Origin: Rhizoctonia solani
Lineage: Eukaryota; Basidiomycota; Agaricomycetes; Cantharellales; Ceratobasidiaceae
NCBI RefSeq assembly: GCF_016906535.1
Contig: NC_057378.1
Coordinates: 1,364,001-1,428,000, forward strand
Length of the DNA stretch: 64,000 nt
Direction of reading: 5' to 3'
A program made the position numbers and the translations under genes. A model generated the notes under the pieces. It worked only from the letters and a program-made list of their open reading frames with translations, was not told the DNA's origin and made no database searches. Positions 45,987 to 58,311 of the stretch are shown here, in pieces (within the stretch, counting starts at the first letter, position 1; the number at the start of each line of letters is the position of its first letter).

Positions 45987-48900
45987 CTAAAAGGGAGTAC
46001 AGAGAAATACGAGGCTTCATCCTATGTGCGTACCGCCAGGAACTGGCCGATGCTCTAAGTGGCCGGATGGCGTGAGACGACTATTCTGCAGTGTCTATCG
46101 ACCATACGGCTATATACCTGATTGATATGAATTCCGCGCGATTTGAGCTTAATAGCCGGGCGCGTATAATGTAACGGCAGATTACGCGCTTAGCAATGAT
46201 GGACGCTCGGTCTCGCAAACAGATCTGTACAAGCACTGGGAGAAGAAACAAAACAAAACTAGAACACCTTTCGTATAGCGGGAACGGGTCGGAAGCGCGC
46301 CTCTAGGATGCATGCAATATCATAGCTTAGGAGTATCAGAAAGACAACGCATATTCATCCCACAGGAGCACACTCGCTGTATATGTCCACGGAAAGGAAT
46401 TACATACGTACCCATTATAGAAATACTGCCAAGAAAAATATCAACCTGGCCCCGGAATCCGGCTGATACGGACAAGGAATTCCGCCCAGACCAAGGATCC
46501 AGAAAAAGAATCTGATGTAAAAATGATAGGCGCCACTTACTTGGGTTATTCAAGCAGAGTCATTAGATGAAATGATGTCGATACATGGGCACAGCAGGGA
46601 CGCGGCCTGTATGATGAATCGCGTTGCGATATTCTCACGAGAAGAAACTCCGGGTTCGCCGGCTTCAGAGGTTCATGCGGGACAATGAGTTATGGCGGTG
46701 AGGTATCGCTATTTTATTTCCATATTATAATTGTTTGCAGCCTTCATATCAGAGATATGGCGATAACATGTCAGACGGGTGGCCCATCATCGAGGTGGGT
46801 CATGGGAGGAAGGCAAAAGACTCGACAACAAGTGATGTGCTAGTGACCAGAAGTGGCAGAAATTGCGGTTATAATTAAGGTCTTCGTTAGGTACTCCCAC
46901 ATCCAAACTGGGTGAATTTCTTCTGCGTACATTTCATTATTTATATGCGTCAATATCGTGCTTTGTTTAGAACACAAAAAATCCTATTGTAGTTGTATTG
47001 GTGCCGAGTCCTCTGGTAGACTACAAAAACATAAGTCTCGATATAAGCATTACTTCGGCTTCACATTGAAGAATAAAGGATATTTCGTCCGTTGAATATA
47101 TCACTTTGAGGTAGTCCATCTGAAAGAAAATGTATTTGAATTTTTTTTGATACTTCCGAATAGACTTTCAACAAGTGCACGAAATCGCCTCTGTAAGGGG
47201 ACAATATGCTGGAATATCGTACGCTGTTTTCAGTTACATTTGGCATAAAATGCGTCATGATTCATACCGATTTTTAGCATTCATCCTGAAGAATACCCAT
47301 TCGTCAGTTCATTGACAGTTCAAATCGTGCCAAAAGTGGTTATTTTTTCAAGGCTTGTACTAAATCTTAGTATTTTGCCCGCATACAGTGTCAACTATCG
47401 AATTAATACCCTCGAACAAAAAATATAATTACGAGGATACATACTCAAACACAAGCAAGCCCGATCTCTAGATCACCGGTCCATGAGATTGATCACCGGA
47501 GCGCCTGATCCCCGGGAGGATCCAAATCCCGGACTCCGGGTCAACAGTAATACACCGACCAGCCGGCTAAATGTTATGTATGCATGTGATGATGGTCGCT
47601 TTGGTCACGGATGTGACATTCAGGCGGTATGACGAGTTCACTGACTCAACCCTCGACCGACGAAGTCGGCGCAGATACCATAAATAATAGATCCACTCGA
47701 TTAACTGAGAACATTACTTGGGGGGCGTACCTCCCGTGACCCGGCTTATTCGTTGGTACTCTGGATCGCCTAGCACGAAAAGCCTAAGAAGCTACTCTGC
47801 AGGTAAGAGAGAAAAATAGGATATTGGGCAGTTTGAGCACAAGCAATGATTTGATCATGGGATTGCGCTTATAGTCATGTTGCTCTATCTTGGTGAGTTT
47901 CAGAGCTCAAAAATTCAAAACATGGAGATATAATTCCATCTTGCCCTTCATTCGTATTCCAAACATTTAAGCTCACGACTACAAAGATGATTATGATACC
48001 AGGAGATTAGTATAAGCACAATTTCAAAGTATTACTTGTGCTCGAGCTATCTATCAGTACTTTAACGCCGAACGCCTGTCCATGATTCAAGGATCCCGAT
48101 GTCATGGCGAGAGGATTCGATGCGTTAGAGCTATAGCATGGGCACTATGAGGGAAAACACATCAGTGCCACCATCAATCATCGAGTTCTTAGGTCCATTG
48201 CAATGTAACCCTGCGTGACATTCAAATATACAAAGAACCTGCGTATGTCCAAGATACCACAATACCATACGGGCTATGAAATAGAACCTTGAATAACACA
48301 ATAATCCATATCTTCACAAGTGAAAAAACTACCGCCCATGGGCCACAATTTTGCTCCTTGGGACGACACGGTCAACGAGCAAGCATGATTGAAGGCTTCA
48401 AGTTCAATCTACCAGACGCACAACGCTTTATAAACCCAGGAAATGGAAAGCTTTACAGTGTAAAACATAATTCACCTAATGTTCTACACAAAGTCCTCCG
48501 ATGGCTAAATGTTTCGACAAACACGAGATTCAAAGGAAATGAATGATATGACATTAGACTGTATGCTAATATGATGGACTCTGTTGCGTGTAATACGAAT
48601 AGGAGAAGCTCGCTTTATAATTTAGGTAACGTCGGCTAACGTTGGCTGCCTCCGATCCGGGAGGAAATCATGCCGCAGGCAGACCGAGCGTACATACTTG
48701 CCAAAGTTGGTCGTTGCTGTAATCCACCCACGGATGCAAAAGAACGTGACGTTTACTTGCAAATAGACGTTGCGCCCGGTGAGCCTATATTTCACAATGA
48801 CAACAAAACGCCTCGAGTCATGACGGAGAGCACGAAAGCGCGAACTTGCCTAGGGATGATGTTCATGTGCGCAGAGTTGTAATGAGAGTCACTTGGCATT

Positions 48901-49030
48901 ACCTACGTCAGTGAGCTCGAGGTCGCTCGTCAGCTGTTCTAATTTAATATCACGATCGGGGCAGAGCAAAGGCCGACGAAAGTTGGAGCCACATTTATTT
49001 CAGAGCCACAGGTCTCGGCAAGCGTTTGCA

Positions 49031-49148
49031 CAGTCGGGACTCTTGACCCACAGTATGGGAAGACACTAGCCGAGCTTATAAATCAATAGTAAAGTAGTGG
49101 AACATGCAGCTTTTCAATACAAAGTCTGCAGGTCAAGAGTCCCGACTG
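49031..49148. repeat. Perfect 18 bp inverted repeat spanning 118 bp
   Basis: CAGTCGGGACTCTTGACC (49031-49048) is exactly repeated in reverse complement at 49131-49148, enclosing 82 bp. The size suits a small MITE or fold-back element; no target-site duplication was found next to the arms. Confidence 0.7.
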
Positions 49149-50521
49149 TATTCGTTCAACAGCGAGTCACTATCACACAGGAAAGCACAGTTGAATGGCC
49201 ATAGAAACGTGCCTCGTATTTAGCAGGTGGCTACATATACCAACGTCCAGACCGATGACACAGCCTACGTCATTACACATGAACAAGTCGTACGAGTAAC
49301 CGCCGCGTTTCAGAACAAGTCAAGTGATGCGCGGGCGGATCAAATGCCCGCCACACAGCGCCCTTTATTTCAGATAAAGCGCCATTAGTAGCCAGAAACC
49401 ATATTGGTCAGCAGGTCACTTTAGTCGTAAAGAGAAGCAGCAATGGTGTCTGGGGTCTCGCGCTGCGCACGCGTCGAAGGAACAGAAGCAAGGGTCAGTA
49501 GATAGGGGGCGCCACCCTAGAACGGGGCCGATTGTCCATAGAGTATAGGGGGCCATGGGTGCTTCGTGTTTTGGTCGTATGGAATAGGAAGACGAAGAGT
49601 GGGCAAGTGGGGGGTCGAAGGGGGTAGAAGAAATACGTGTCCCAAGGGAGTTGAAATATTGAAATTGCGTGATGTGCGCTATCTAGGATAACTAGGTTGT
49701 TCCGAAAATGGCGCAAAGGTGGGCTTGGAAGTAGCCGGGGATGGGCCGATAAACCGGTGTGTGGGAATAAGCTGCGGAAGCAGAGGCACCCTGATTAGGA
49801 CAAGTGTTCAGTGCAAGAGATACGAACTTCCTAGGATGCATACAGGTCTCATTAGGCTGAGTGTCGGTCGCATTTAACATGGGTCCAAACGGCGTAAAGA
49901 ACATGGGAGTTTTGTGGTAAGGTTTATATCTACTAGATCTATGCAGATGAAAAGGACTAATATGGAAAGGATCTACGAAGAACCAGATCGATAAAGGTGG
50001 TACGAACCGACGGCATCGAGGAATCGGAATGGGGTAAGCGATCGAACGCTAGACAGCGATTGGGCATGGAATGACGCGGGGGTCGTGTGCGCGTCGGGGC
50101 GGGCATTGTTTAAGGTGGATAGACGCGGGGTGATCGAGGGAATGATGGGTGAGTCAGTGTATGCAGCACATGATTCAGCACCGGCCGGGGAAGACTAGGC
50201 GAGGGGCAGACGATTCCCGAATGGTCGTTGAAATCAGTGGGCGATGTTCAAGATGGGACAGCACGAGAGGCAGAGAGAGGCGGATGTAGAGTGATCCATG
50301 TCCAAGCTATCAACGGACATAAGGGAATAGCGATAGGGGGATGGGGACAATTATGTACAACTGGGCGAAAAGCGGGGGAAGTGGGCCGAGGAAACCGGTT
50401 TGGGAATTAAGGGGGGGCTGAGAGATAAGGCGGCGTGGGCTCGTGCGAGGAGACACAGCCACCGTGCGGGGAAGATATAGACTGGGGCGGGTTGAGGGAG
50501 AGACGACATCCGACCACGACC

Positions 50522-53184
50522 ATGAAGTCGCTACGTTCTGCCGCTCTCCTTTCCATTGCCTTCCTGGCGTCGGCTACTGCCCACTCGACGCGCAAGTCGC
50601 TCAACTTTGGGCCTCGCCACCCCACTGCCCGCTATGTGACCGAGCCACAGGTCACTTCGACATTCATGGCCACCTCGACCGACCCATATGACGTGGCCAA
50701 GTCGTTCCTTTCTGCCTATACCACCTCGGATTACTTCATCCGCGAGGACTCGTACACTGACCGCAACACGGGCGTCACACACGTCTATGTCCGCCAAAAG
50801 GTCGATGGCCTCGAGGTCGCAGATGGCGACATGAACTTGAACATTCGCGACGGCCGTGTCCTCAGCTACGGTGACTCGGTGGGTATTTTATTCTGTTTTT
50901 TCCGACCCGTTGCTGACGACTTTGTAGTTTTACCGAGGTGCCGCCCCTGCCTCATTTGACAAGCAGCCGTCAACATCACATGCCACTCACTGCGCTGATT
51001 TGGCCGCACAGAAGATGGCCGTCTCTGGAGGCGACCGCCAGATGGTCTTTGCCGAGCTCTCTGCCACTGACGACGAGCTCTATACCCACAACTGCGCTCG
51101 CCCACTGGCTGCCGTTCAAGAGGCCCTCACTGCCAACGGCAATGGCGACTCGCACGATCCTCGCCGCGCCGCTCTCTACTTTATGATTGCCGCCCACGCC
51201 GACCAAGCTACTGTCGATAACCTCACTCGTGACTTTGACAAGCACATTAGCCGCATGACCGTTGCCCAAGAAACTCACTTTGTGGGCAACGATGCTCACC
51301 CCACGGCCATTATTTCTGGTCTCCCTGGTTCCGTCAGCCCTGTCAAGGCCCGCGTCGTCTATGTTCAGTCCCCCACCGAGGACAACGAGACTGAGCTCCA
51401 TGCAGTCTGGCGCATGGAGGTCGAGATGCAAGACAACTGGTACGAGGCTTATGTCTCGGCTTCTGACCCCTCGACCATTGTCTCGGTTATCGACTGGGCT
51501 TCCGACTCGCCTGTCCCCACCGCTGGTGGCAAGCTCAACGCTCTCGAGGCCAAGCTCGCTACGGGTCATGTGTCGAGTGAAGACAAGCCCGGTTCCTACA
51601 AGGTCTGGAAATGGGGTTTCAACGATCCAGAAAGCGGCGATCGTTCCGTCGAGGAGGCCTGGCATGACAAGATTGCGTCTCCCCTTGGTTGGCATACCAT
51701 TTCAAAGAAGAATAACCCCGCCGGCAGCCCTGCTTGGCTTGGCAAACACGATAAGCATGGCGACGATCAGACTTATCTGAACTTTACTACCACCTGGGGT
51801 AACAACGTACGTATTTACGTCTGACCGATAAGACATTCATATTGACAAATCTATAGGTATTTGCTCACGAGAACTGGGAGGGCCGCAACAACTGGATCAA
51901 TAACTATCGCCCCGATGCTGGTCCTGGCCTCAATTTCGAGTTCAAGTACGACCCCAAGACTGGTCTCGATGAGTCTCCCGCCCAGTCTCCCAAGGACTAC
52001 ATCGATCTCTCGGTTACCCAACTTTTCTATACCAGTAACATGGTTCACGACCTTTACTATCGCTATGGCTTTGACGAGGTTTCCGGGAACTTCCAGCAAG
52101 ACAACTATGGCCGTGGTGGCAAGGAGGGTGATGGTGTCATTGCCAACTCTCAGGATGGTAGCGGTTACAACAACGCTAACTTTATGACCGTAAGTTCACT
52201 TTCCCTTTACGACTATTTTTTTCTGACGTTTTCCCTAGCCCCCCGATGGTCAAAATGGTCGCTGCCGTATGTACGTCTGGAACACTGCCTCTCCCTACCG
52301 CGATGGCGATCTCGAAGCCGGCATCGTTATCCACGAGCTTACCCATGGACTTTCCACTCGTCTGACTGGCGGTCCTGCCAACTCGGGCTGCTTGGGCTGG
52401 GGCGAGAGTGGAGGCATGGGTGAAGGCTGGGGTGACTTCCTCGCAACCACGATCCGTAGCACCAAGGACTACAAGGACTTTGCTATGGGTAGCTGGGCTG
52501 CCAACCAAGTCAAGGGTATCCGCAACTATGTCTATTCTACGGTGAGTCGCGAGCTAGTTATCGGGCCGCACATGTACTGATTTGTCGACAGAACATCACC
52601 GTCAACCCCTCGACATACAAGACTCTCGATAAGCCAGGCTATTGGGGTGTTGTAAGTCCTGATTTGTCAGCATCCCCGCGCCGAGCTAATTTAATTCCTC
52701 TAGCACGCCATTGGTGAGGTTTGGGCCGAAATCCTTTGGGTGGTATCCCAGCGCATGATTGCCAAGCACGGTTACTCCGAGACCCTCTTCCCACCTCAGC
52801 CTCTCGAGGATGGCACTATTCCCATTGGCGATTTCTACCAACCTCAAGTTATGGGCAAGCCGCTCGTTCCCAAACATGGTAACACCTTGATGGTCCAGTA
52901 CGTGAATCTCTTTCTACCACTTGTTGCGATGCTGATTATTGCCCAGACTTGTCATTGCAGCGATGAAGTTGCAGCCTTGCCGACCCACTTTCTTCGACGC
53001 CCGTGACGCCATCATCCAGGCCGACGAGCTCTTGACCGGTGGCGAGAACTTCTGCGAGCTTTGGGCTGGCTTTGGCTCTCGTGGCTTGGGTACCGATGCC
53101 TCGCTCCGCGGTCAAACCCCATGGGGTGGAGGAGTGCACACTGACGGCTTCAAACTTCCTGCCAAGTGCAAGTCTCATGAGTAG
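50522..53184 (+). CDS. Fungalysin, secreted zinc metalloprotease (M36)
   Basis: Broad-specificity extracellular endopeptidase. Start at 50522: signal peptide [20 protein letters not shown], then the FTP propeptide region ([40 protein letters not shown]). The mature domain begins near [13 protein letters not shown] and contains [20 protein letters not shown], the zinc motif [11 protein letters not shown] (HEXXH) at about 52330, and the downstream third ligand in [10 protein letters not shown]. Later blocks [18 protein letters not shown] and [20 protein letters not shown] are family signatures. Introns at about 50879, 51808, 52190, 52542, 52650 and 52896. Stop at 53184. Length (about 760 residues before removal of the propeptide) is usual. 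Codon use is strongly C-ending, unlike the gene-poor flanks, as expected for a highly expressed secreted enzyme. Confidence 0.95.
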
Positions 53185-54721
53185 ACACGCATTTATTATT
53201 TGCATTACATTCAAGGAGTTGTACGATTATCTCTCACGCTGTTGTTCTTGATTTAATTATTTTCGCATTGTTTTTTTTGTTATAATCGACTACGTGTCAC
53301 GAGATGTGATGAGATGTAGATAGTTCACGGCTTTATATGACATACTAGCTGACTTCGTTGTTGCGTGATCATGCATCGAGCCGCATGAGAGCCGCCAGAC
53401 TATGAGATGTCTTGACTAGATTTGATCTCATTACAATCACCACTACTAAGAAAGGGATGGATGAAAATCACCAGCAGGGTGAGACGGCCCAACTGTGGCT
53501 CACTTGGTCATGTGGCTAGTGCGCAATACTATACAACTTGAATGCATTCGGTTTGAGTTTTCAGTGCCTATGACCGTATTTCTCGGTTATTTGAAGTATA
53601 TCTATGGGAGGCAGAATGAATCGCACCCTGCAATGGGCCGTCTTGTCACCCCATGGGTGCATTTCATTCTTCTATTTTGTTTTATTACTCACAAATTGTA
53701 TCCTTTTGACCATAAAGTGTTGCGCCACAATCCTCTTGCGCACACGTGCATCAGGATATATGTTGAGACCTGATGCGATGCTAGATCATAAATATTAGTA
53801 CACGTCAATAACAGTAGCCAGCATAAGAAAAAATAGGAGAGAGCCCGAAACCTCCCTTTGGTTTCATGTCACTGGTCAATTTTACAGGGCCTAGTCAAGG
53901 ATGGTTTACGAGCTATTTCCCAGCTTGCTCTAATCTGTATTATTAATAGTTACGGTCTCATAAATTATGAACCGCGCCTACAGCAGACGGGCCCACATCA
54001 GAGGACATGAGCGGGTAAACCAGATACCTGAAACCTCAGTATGTGGGTTTGTGGTCTTCAGTAATCGACTCGACGTCGTTACGCCTCGTAAAATCTTCTA
54101 GAGTAGACCTGCCGAGTATCGCAGCATACCCCTTGATCACTGAGCAAAAGACACCGGCATTGGTATACGCCAGGCTCGATCCGAATCGATACTCACACGT
54201 GTATTTATGGACAACTTGGCACCCCAACTCATCATCAACAGAATCGGGGTGTTCTCGTTGGAGCCAGCTCAAGTGGTCCGTTATGTCAGCCTCATCATTC
54301 AGTCTGATCTATTACATGTGACAATTATCAGTGTATGTGGGACTCGTAGGTATAGAGCCAAGTTCAACTAACAAGGTATTTATTAGGGATAGCATTTTGG
54401 CCAGCCTGGAACATGGGTACAACAGAGGGGTTGCTCATTGTGGTGCGCAGGGTGCTTGTTGAGAGAGAGCAGCTGTGAGTACAGTGGTCCACAATAATGT
54501 GAGGGAACAATTGGCTATATGACCCATGATAATTATTATGTCCAAAAAACTCATCACCTGACCATTTGTTTCACAATTTTCATACCACAATTGTTGTTCA
54601 TCATACCAATCAGTTGCCCCACCTGGGGACTTAGACTTGCACTTGACCTATGTTCTTATGTGTGCTATGTTGGTGCTGTACACATTGAAAGTTGGGGAGT
54701 CTGTGACTGCCCACAGGTGCC
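53185..54721. other. Mostly non-coding, 1.5 kb, with one possible minus-strand exon
   Basis: An open stretch on the minus strand at about 54036-54315 (ADITDHLSWLQREHPDSVDD ... CSVIKGYAAILGRSTLEDFT), preceded by an acceptor-like TAG, reads like a real exon, but I found no partner exons. It may be a gene fragment. The rest shows nothing. Confidence 0.35.
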
Positions 54722-54932
54722 TACTCTACAGGGTTCCAAAAATCTTGGGAGTGCTCCAAGACTTGCTATTGTTGGCAAGCACTCTGGAGCATCTACTATG
54801 ACACTTAGAAGTGCTTGTGGAGTGCTCTTGAGTGCTTGCCAAGCAATCCAGATCCGTTGGATCCTAACAAGGAGGTTCCCAAAACCAGAGCACTCTAGAG
54901 CGCTCCAGAGTTTTTGGGGACCCTGTAGAGTA
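54722..54932. repeat. Fold-back element with 13 bp perfect termini
   Basis: TACTCTACAGGGT (54722-54734) is exactly inverted at 54920-54932, and the match continues inward imperfectly (CCAAAAA..., then GAGTGCTC-type motifs). The whole 211 bp unit can fold into a long hairpin. AGTGCTC recurs many times. Confidence 0.7.
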
Positions 54933-55635
54933 CTCAACCAAAACCCAAAAAGCTTGGGAGTGCTCAGGAGTGCAATATGTGACTGCCTGTATTTGCCAAG
55001 GCTCCCAGGGCACCACACAGCTGTTAGTCAGCAGCAATTTGCCTTTTTTTGGAAGCATATATGAGAGATAACTACTCAAAACAGCGCAGATGTTAGCTGT
55101 CATGACCCATGCCTTTGCTGGCATGTCTCCTGACCAAGCCACCTACTAATAGGATATTCCACAGTCTTTAGAAGGCCGCATATACTCACATATATGCAGT
55201 CAGAACTGTCATTACTCTAAGCGCTCATGACTTAGAGACTGACAGTCCACCAGGGTCACATGACCTCCCCCCCTCCAGTCCTTTATCAAATACTATACTA
55301 AACTACTATGGATTTGAGGTGGGGGGGGGATGACATAATCTCTTCTATAATAATATATTATTCAGACCTTGCCTGCGGGCATTAACATTGGCCCGCAGCT
55401 AGGGGGGTGGGGGGAGTGCAACGTCCCCCAGCAACTTATATTATTAATATATCACTGTGCATCATATATACTATATATATCTTTGACAGTGGATATATAT
55501 GGTAATAACCCCTCCAGATATGGGTTATGACATTAGCTGACTAATGCTTCCCTGGCACTTGAGGAGCCTTGGCAAATATGGGGAGTCCCATATTGTGCTC
55601 CTGAGTGCTCCCAAGCTTTTTGGGTTTTGGTTGAG
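54933..55635. repeat. Inverted repeat pair, arms about 80 bp
   Basis: 38 nt at 54933-54970 match the reverse complement of 55598-55635 at 36 positions; weaker similarity extends inward (TATTTGCCAAGGCTCC). The arms share the AGTGCTC motif with the adjoining fold-back unit. About 630 bp lie between them, including G-runs near 55320 and 55400. Probably a non-autonomous transposable element; no coding sequence. Confidence 0.65.
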
Positions 55636-55747
55636 CAAGGGGCATTGGGTGGGCCACCCAAGAGTGCAATTGTCTGGATCAAAGGGTTGGGGTAGCAGAA
55701 AACTGAACAACAAGAGTAGACAATAGTAATAAATAAATAATAAGATT

Positions 55748-56659
55748 TGTTACACTCTAGGAAAACATACCATTGGAACCACCTCTTTTTTCTAATATTT
55801 TTAGTATTTTTTACAGATCCTTTAACTTTGTTTTTTGAGTCACATGATCTTGGCACTTGACACAAGAACCAGGCACTTATACATGCTGAGATGCTGCACC
55901 AAGCCTTGCCAAAATACCACACCAAGAACATGTGATGTTTCTGCACAGTCCACAGTTACTTCTTATTTGACTTGGTATTTGATCTTACACATTTGTAAAT
56001 AGTATAGTCCTTGTGTATATAAACCACAGGAAAATTGCTTGGAGTCCCCAAGTTGATTTTACCTTGTCTACCATCTCAGACAGGTACCCAGTAGTCAATA
56101 AGTAGCATTGGGTCAATATCACAACCAGGGATGAAATGACTGCTGTGAGATTTGTGATGGTTTACACAGATGAGAAAGTGGGAAATTGACAAGGTGAATT
56201 GTTCTTGGGGTTTCCAAGGCAATTCACAGTCTTCTTTTATAACAAAGTGAAAGGGAGTAGATACAAGGAGAAGGGACAGTGTCCAGGCTGCACAACTGGG
56301 AACCATGATAGAGCATATGGCTCAGAAGCTCTGCACAGTAAACTGGGCTGGTGTGCAGCAAGATAAGCAAGATAGAAGCACTTAGAATGGAATAAGTCCA
56401 GACTAAGTGCAAGAAGGGAACATGGAAGTGGGAAGAACATAAACAAGGAAGATAGGAACTACACAAACAGATTAGATGGATACAGATGAGTTCCCCAGAC
56501 AAATCCACTGGGGGGGGGAAAGGAATTGACAGGCAATACATAAACTGAGCAGCAAAAAGTATTGCAGGTCAGGAAAGGTCAAAGATTTATCTCCATTGCT
56601 GAGCAGCCAATCAGTGAATCCTATCCAAATTATACTGACACATGTGGCCATTGTAACAC
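55748..56659 (+). mobile_element. Degenerate LTR relic of the same Ty3/Gypsy family
   Basis: Begins TGTTACACTC...CATACCATTGGAA, keeps the cACATGATCTTGGCAC region, the GTATATAAACCACAGG box and GGAAAATTGCTTGGAGTCC as in the LTRs downstream, and appears to end at CCATTGTAACAC directly before the next LTR. About 340 bp longer than the others, so it probably carries an insertion in its 3' half. Confidence 0.65.
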
Positions 56660-57220
56660 TGTTACAATCCCCTGACATATACCATTGAACTCGTATGATT
56701 TTTCTCTTATTTTTAGTATTCTTTCCAAACCTTGTATCTTATGTTTTTCAATCACGTGACCTTGGCGCTTATTATGCCAAGATGCCGCGCCGAGATGCCG
56801 TGCCAAGGGCGCTTAGGAGAAATCCACGCTTCTGCGCAGTCCGCAGCACGCTTCTCTTTTCACACGGACTCTTCTTTTCTCACAAGCACAGACCATGTAG
56901 ATAGTGTGCTCTTGCCTATATATACAGCAGGAAAATCGCTTGGAGTCCCCAAGTCGATTTTACCTTGTCTCTTACTCACTAGAGAAGGTAGTCAGCCAGC
57001 TAAGTAGCCGGCCCTCAGTAGAAACAGAAGCACTCACCTCTTGATTAACTCATCACACCTCCCAGGCCTCAGGCCCCCTTGTCGACAGTAGATAGTAGTA
57101 GAGCGCCTTAAGCGCTAGTAGTATAGCCTTTAGTAGATAGATTACATAAGCAAGTGTAGTAGTACGGCCTCAAGCGCCCGCCCACTAGCGTGTACCCAAC
57201 CTTACAGTTGGCGTACGACA
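56660..57220 (+). repeat. Diverged LTR of an older element
   Basis: 561 bp, TGTTACAATCC ... GTACGACA, aligned end to end with the LTRs at 57230 and 62924 but with many substitutions. It is followed by TTGTAAAAT (57221-57229) and then directly by the next LTR. It most likely is the 5' LTR of the element whose interior resumes at 63484. Confidence 0.8.
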
Positions 57221-57229
57221 TTGTAAAAT

Positions 57230-57790
57230 TGTTATAACCTCCTAACATATACCATTAGAATCGCACGATTTTTCTGTTATTTTTAGTATTTTTTACGGAC
57301 TCAATATCTTTTATTTTTCGATCACGTGATCTTGGCGCTTTTTTATGCCAAGATGCCGCGCCAAGATGCCGTGCCAAGGGCGCTTAGGAGAAATCCACGC
57401 TTCTGCGCAGCCTGCAGCACGCTTCTCTTTCACATGTAGGCTTCTATTCACACACGCACAGACCACATGTAGTTAGTAGTTTTGTCTATATATACAGCAG
57501 GAAAATCGCTTGGAGACACCAAGTCGATTTTACCTTGTCTCATACTCATTGAGGAGGACATCCAGCCAGCTAAGTAGCCGGCCCCATTAGTCATCAGTAG
57601 TCAACCCCCTTGCTTAACCTACCACACCTCCCAGGCCTAAGGCCCCCTCGCAGTAGTATAGATAAGCATACCGCCTTAAGCGGCATTAGGATAGCCTAGT
57701 ATAGTAGTAGATTACCTTGTTGCTTGTAGTAGTACGGCCTTAAGCGCCCGCTCCCACCAGCGTGTACCCACCTTACAGTGGAGTACGACA
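57230..57790 (+). repeat. 5' LTR
   Basis: TGTTATAACC ... GTACGACA. Contains a TATA box (57486-57494, CTATATATA), two palindromes (57330-57366 and 57503-57530), and the segment CAAGTCGATTTTAC 33 nt after the TATA box. Confidence 0.9.
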
Positions 57791-57792
57791 TT

Positions 57793-57806
57793 GTAAAATC
57801 GACTTG
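57793..57806 (+). promoter_or_regulatory. Self-primed primer-binding site
   Basis: GTAAAATCGACTTG is the exact reverse complement of CAAGTCGATTTTAC at 57520-57533, which lies where transcription should begin (about 30 nt after the TATA box). This is the arrangement of Tf1/sushi-type elements, which prime from their own folded 5' end and not from a tRNA. Confidence 0.7.
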
Positions 57807-58311
57807 CTTGTAGGCTTGATCAACAAGGAGAAGACTCCCTGTACTAGCACGAGGGAAATCACGTGATCGGGGCTACTTTGCAGGATATAATAATCAAAAA
57901 TCCTCCACCCCCACGTAGTACCAAATTGCTACAAGGCAGACAAGTTCTAATCCCCCGCGTACCACAAGTTTTGCCGGAACTCTGCAGTTAGCGACCCTAG
58001 TCAGCTGAAGTACCCGCTTGCAAAAAACCCGCTCATATCACGATCGCCAGATCTGTTGATTTGTTGTAGGGATTGTCCAACGCTAGGTATTTGACGCAAG
58101 GGTTTAGCGTATACATACTGTGTAAAAACCGCTCATAAGTCCTGTATCAGGCACCTATCTCCCCCACGCCGTATCCATTATTCCATCCACACGCTCTGGC
58201 GTCCCTCACCCCTACTCCCGTCCTACCAGCCGCTCCAGTCAACGTTCCGTGGCAACCCGCTCCCAACCACCCTCTCGCGGCTCATCACCCCCTCCGCAAC
58301 ACCTGCCCGGA

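Larger units (their letters stand above)
45908..50521. other. Gene-poor region, 4.6 kb
   Basis: No recognisable gene. Short frames at 48289-48546 and 48670-48882 (+) lack motifs. 47460-47560 is rich in GATC, CCGG and CCGGG near-palindromes. Contains the inverted repeat listed separately and, at the right end, the fungalysin promoter. Confidence 0.4.

Noticed and set aside
46300..46553. Short frames on both strands upstream of the laccase-like gene
   Set aside because: No motif, no splice context, compositional bias typical of AT-rich spacer.
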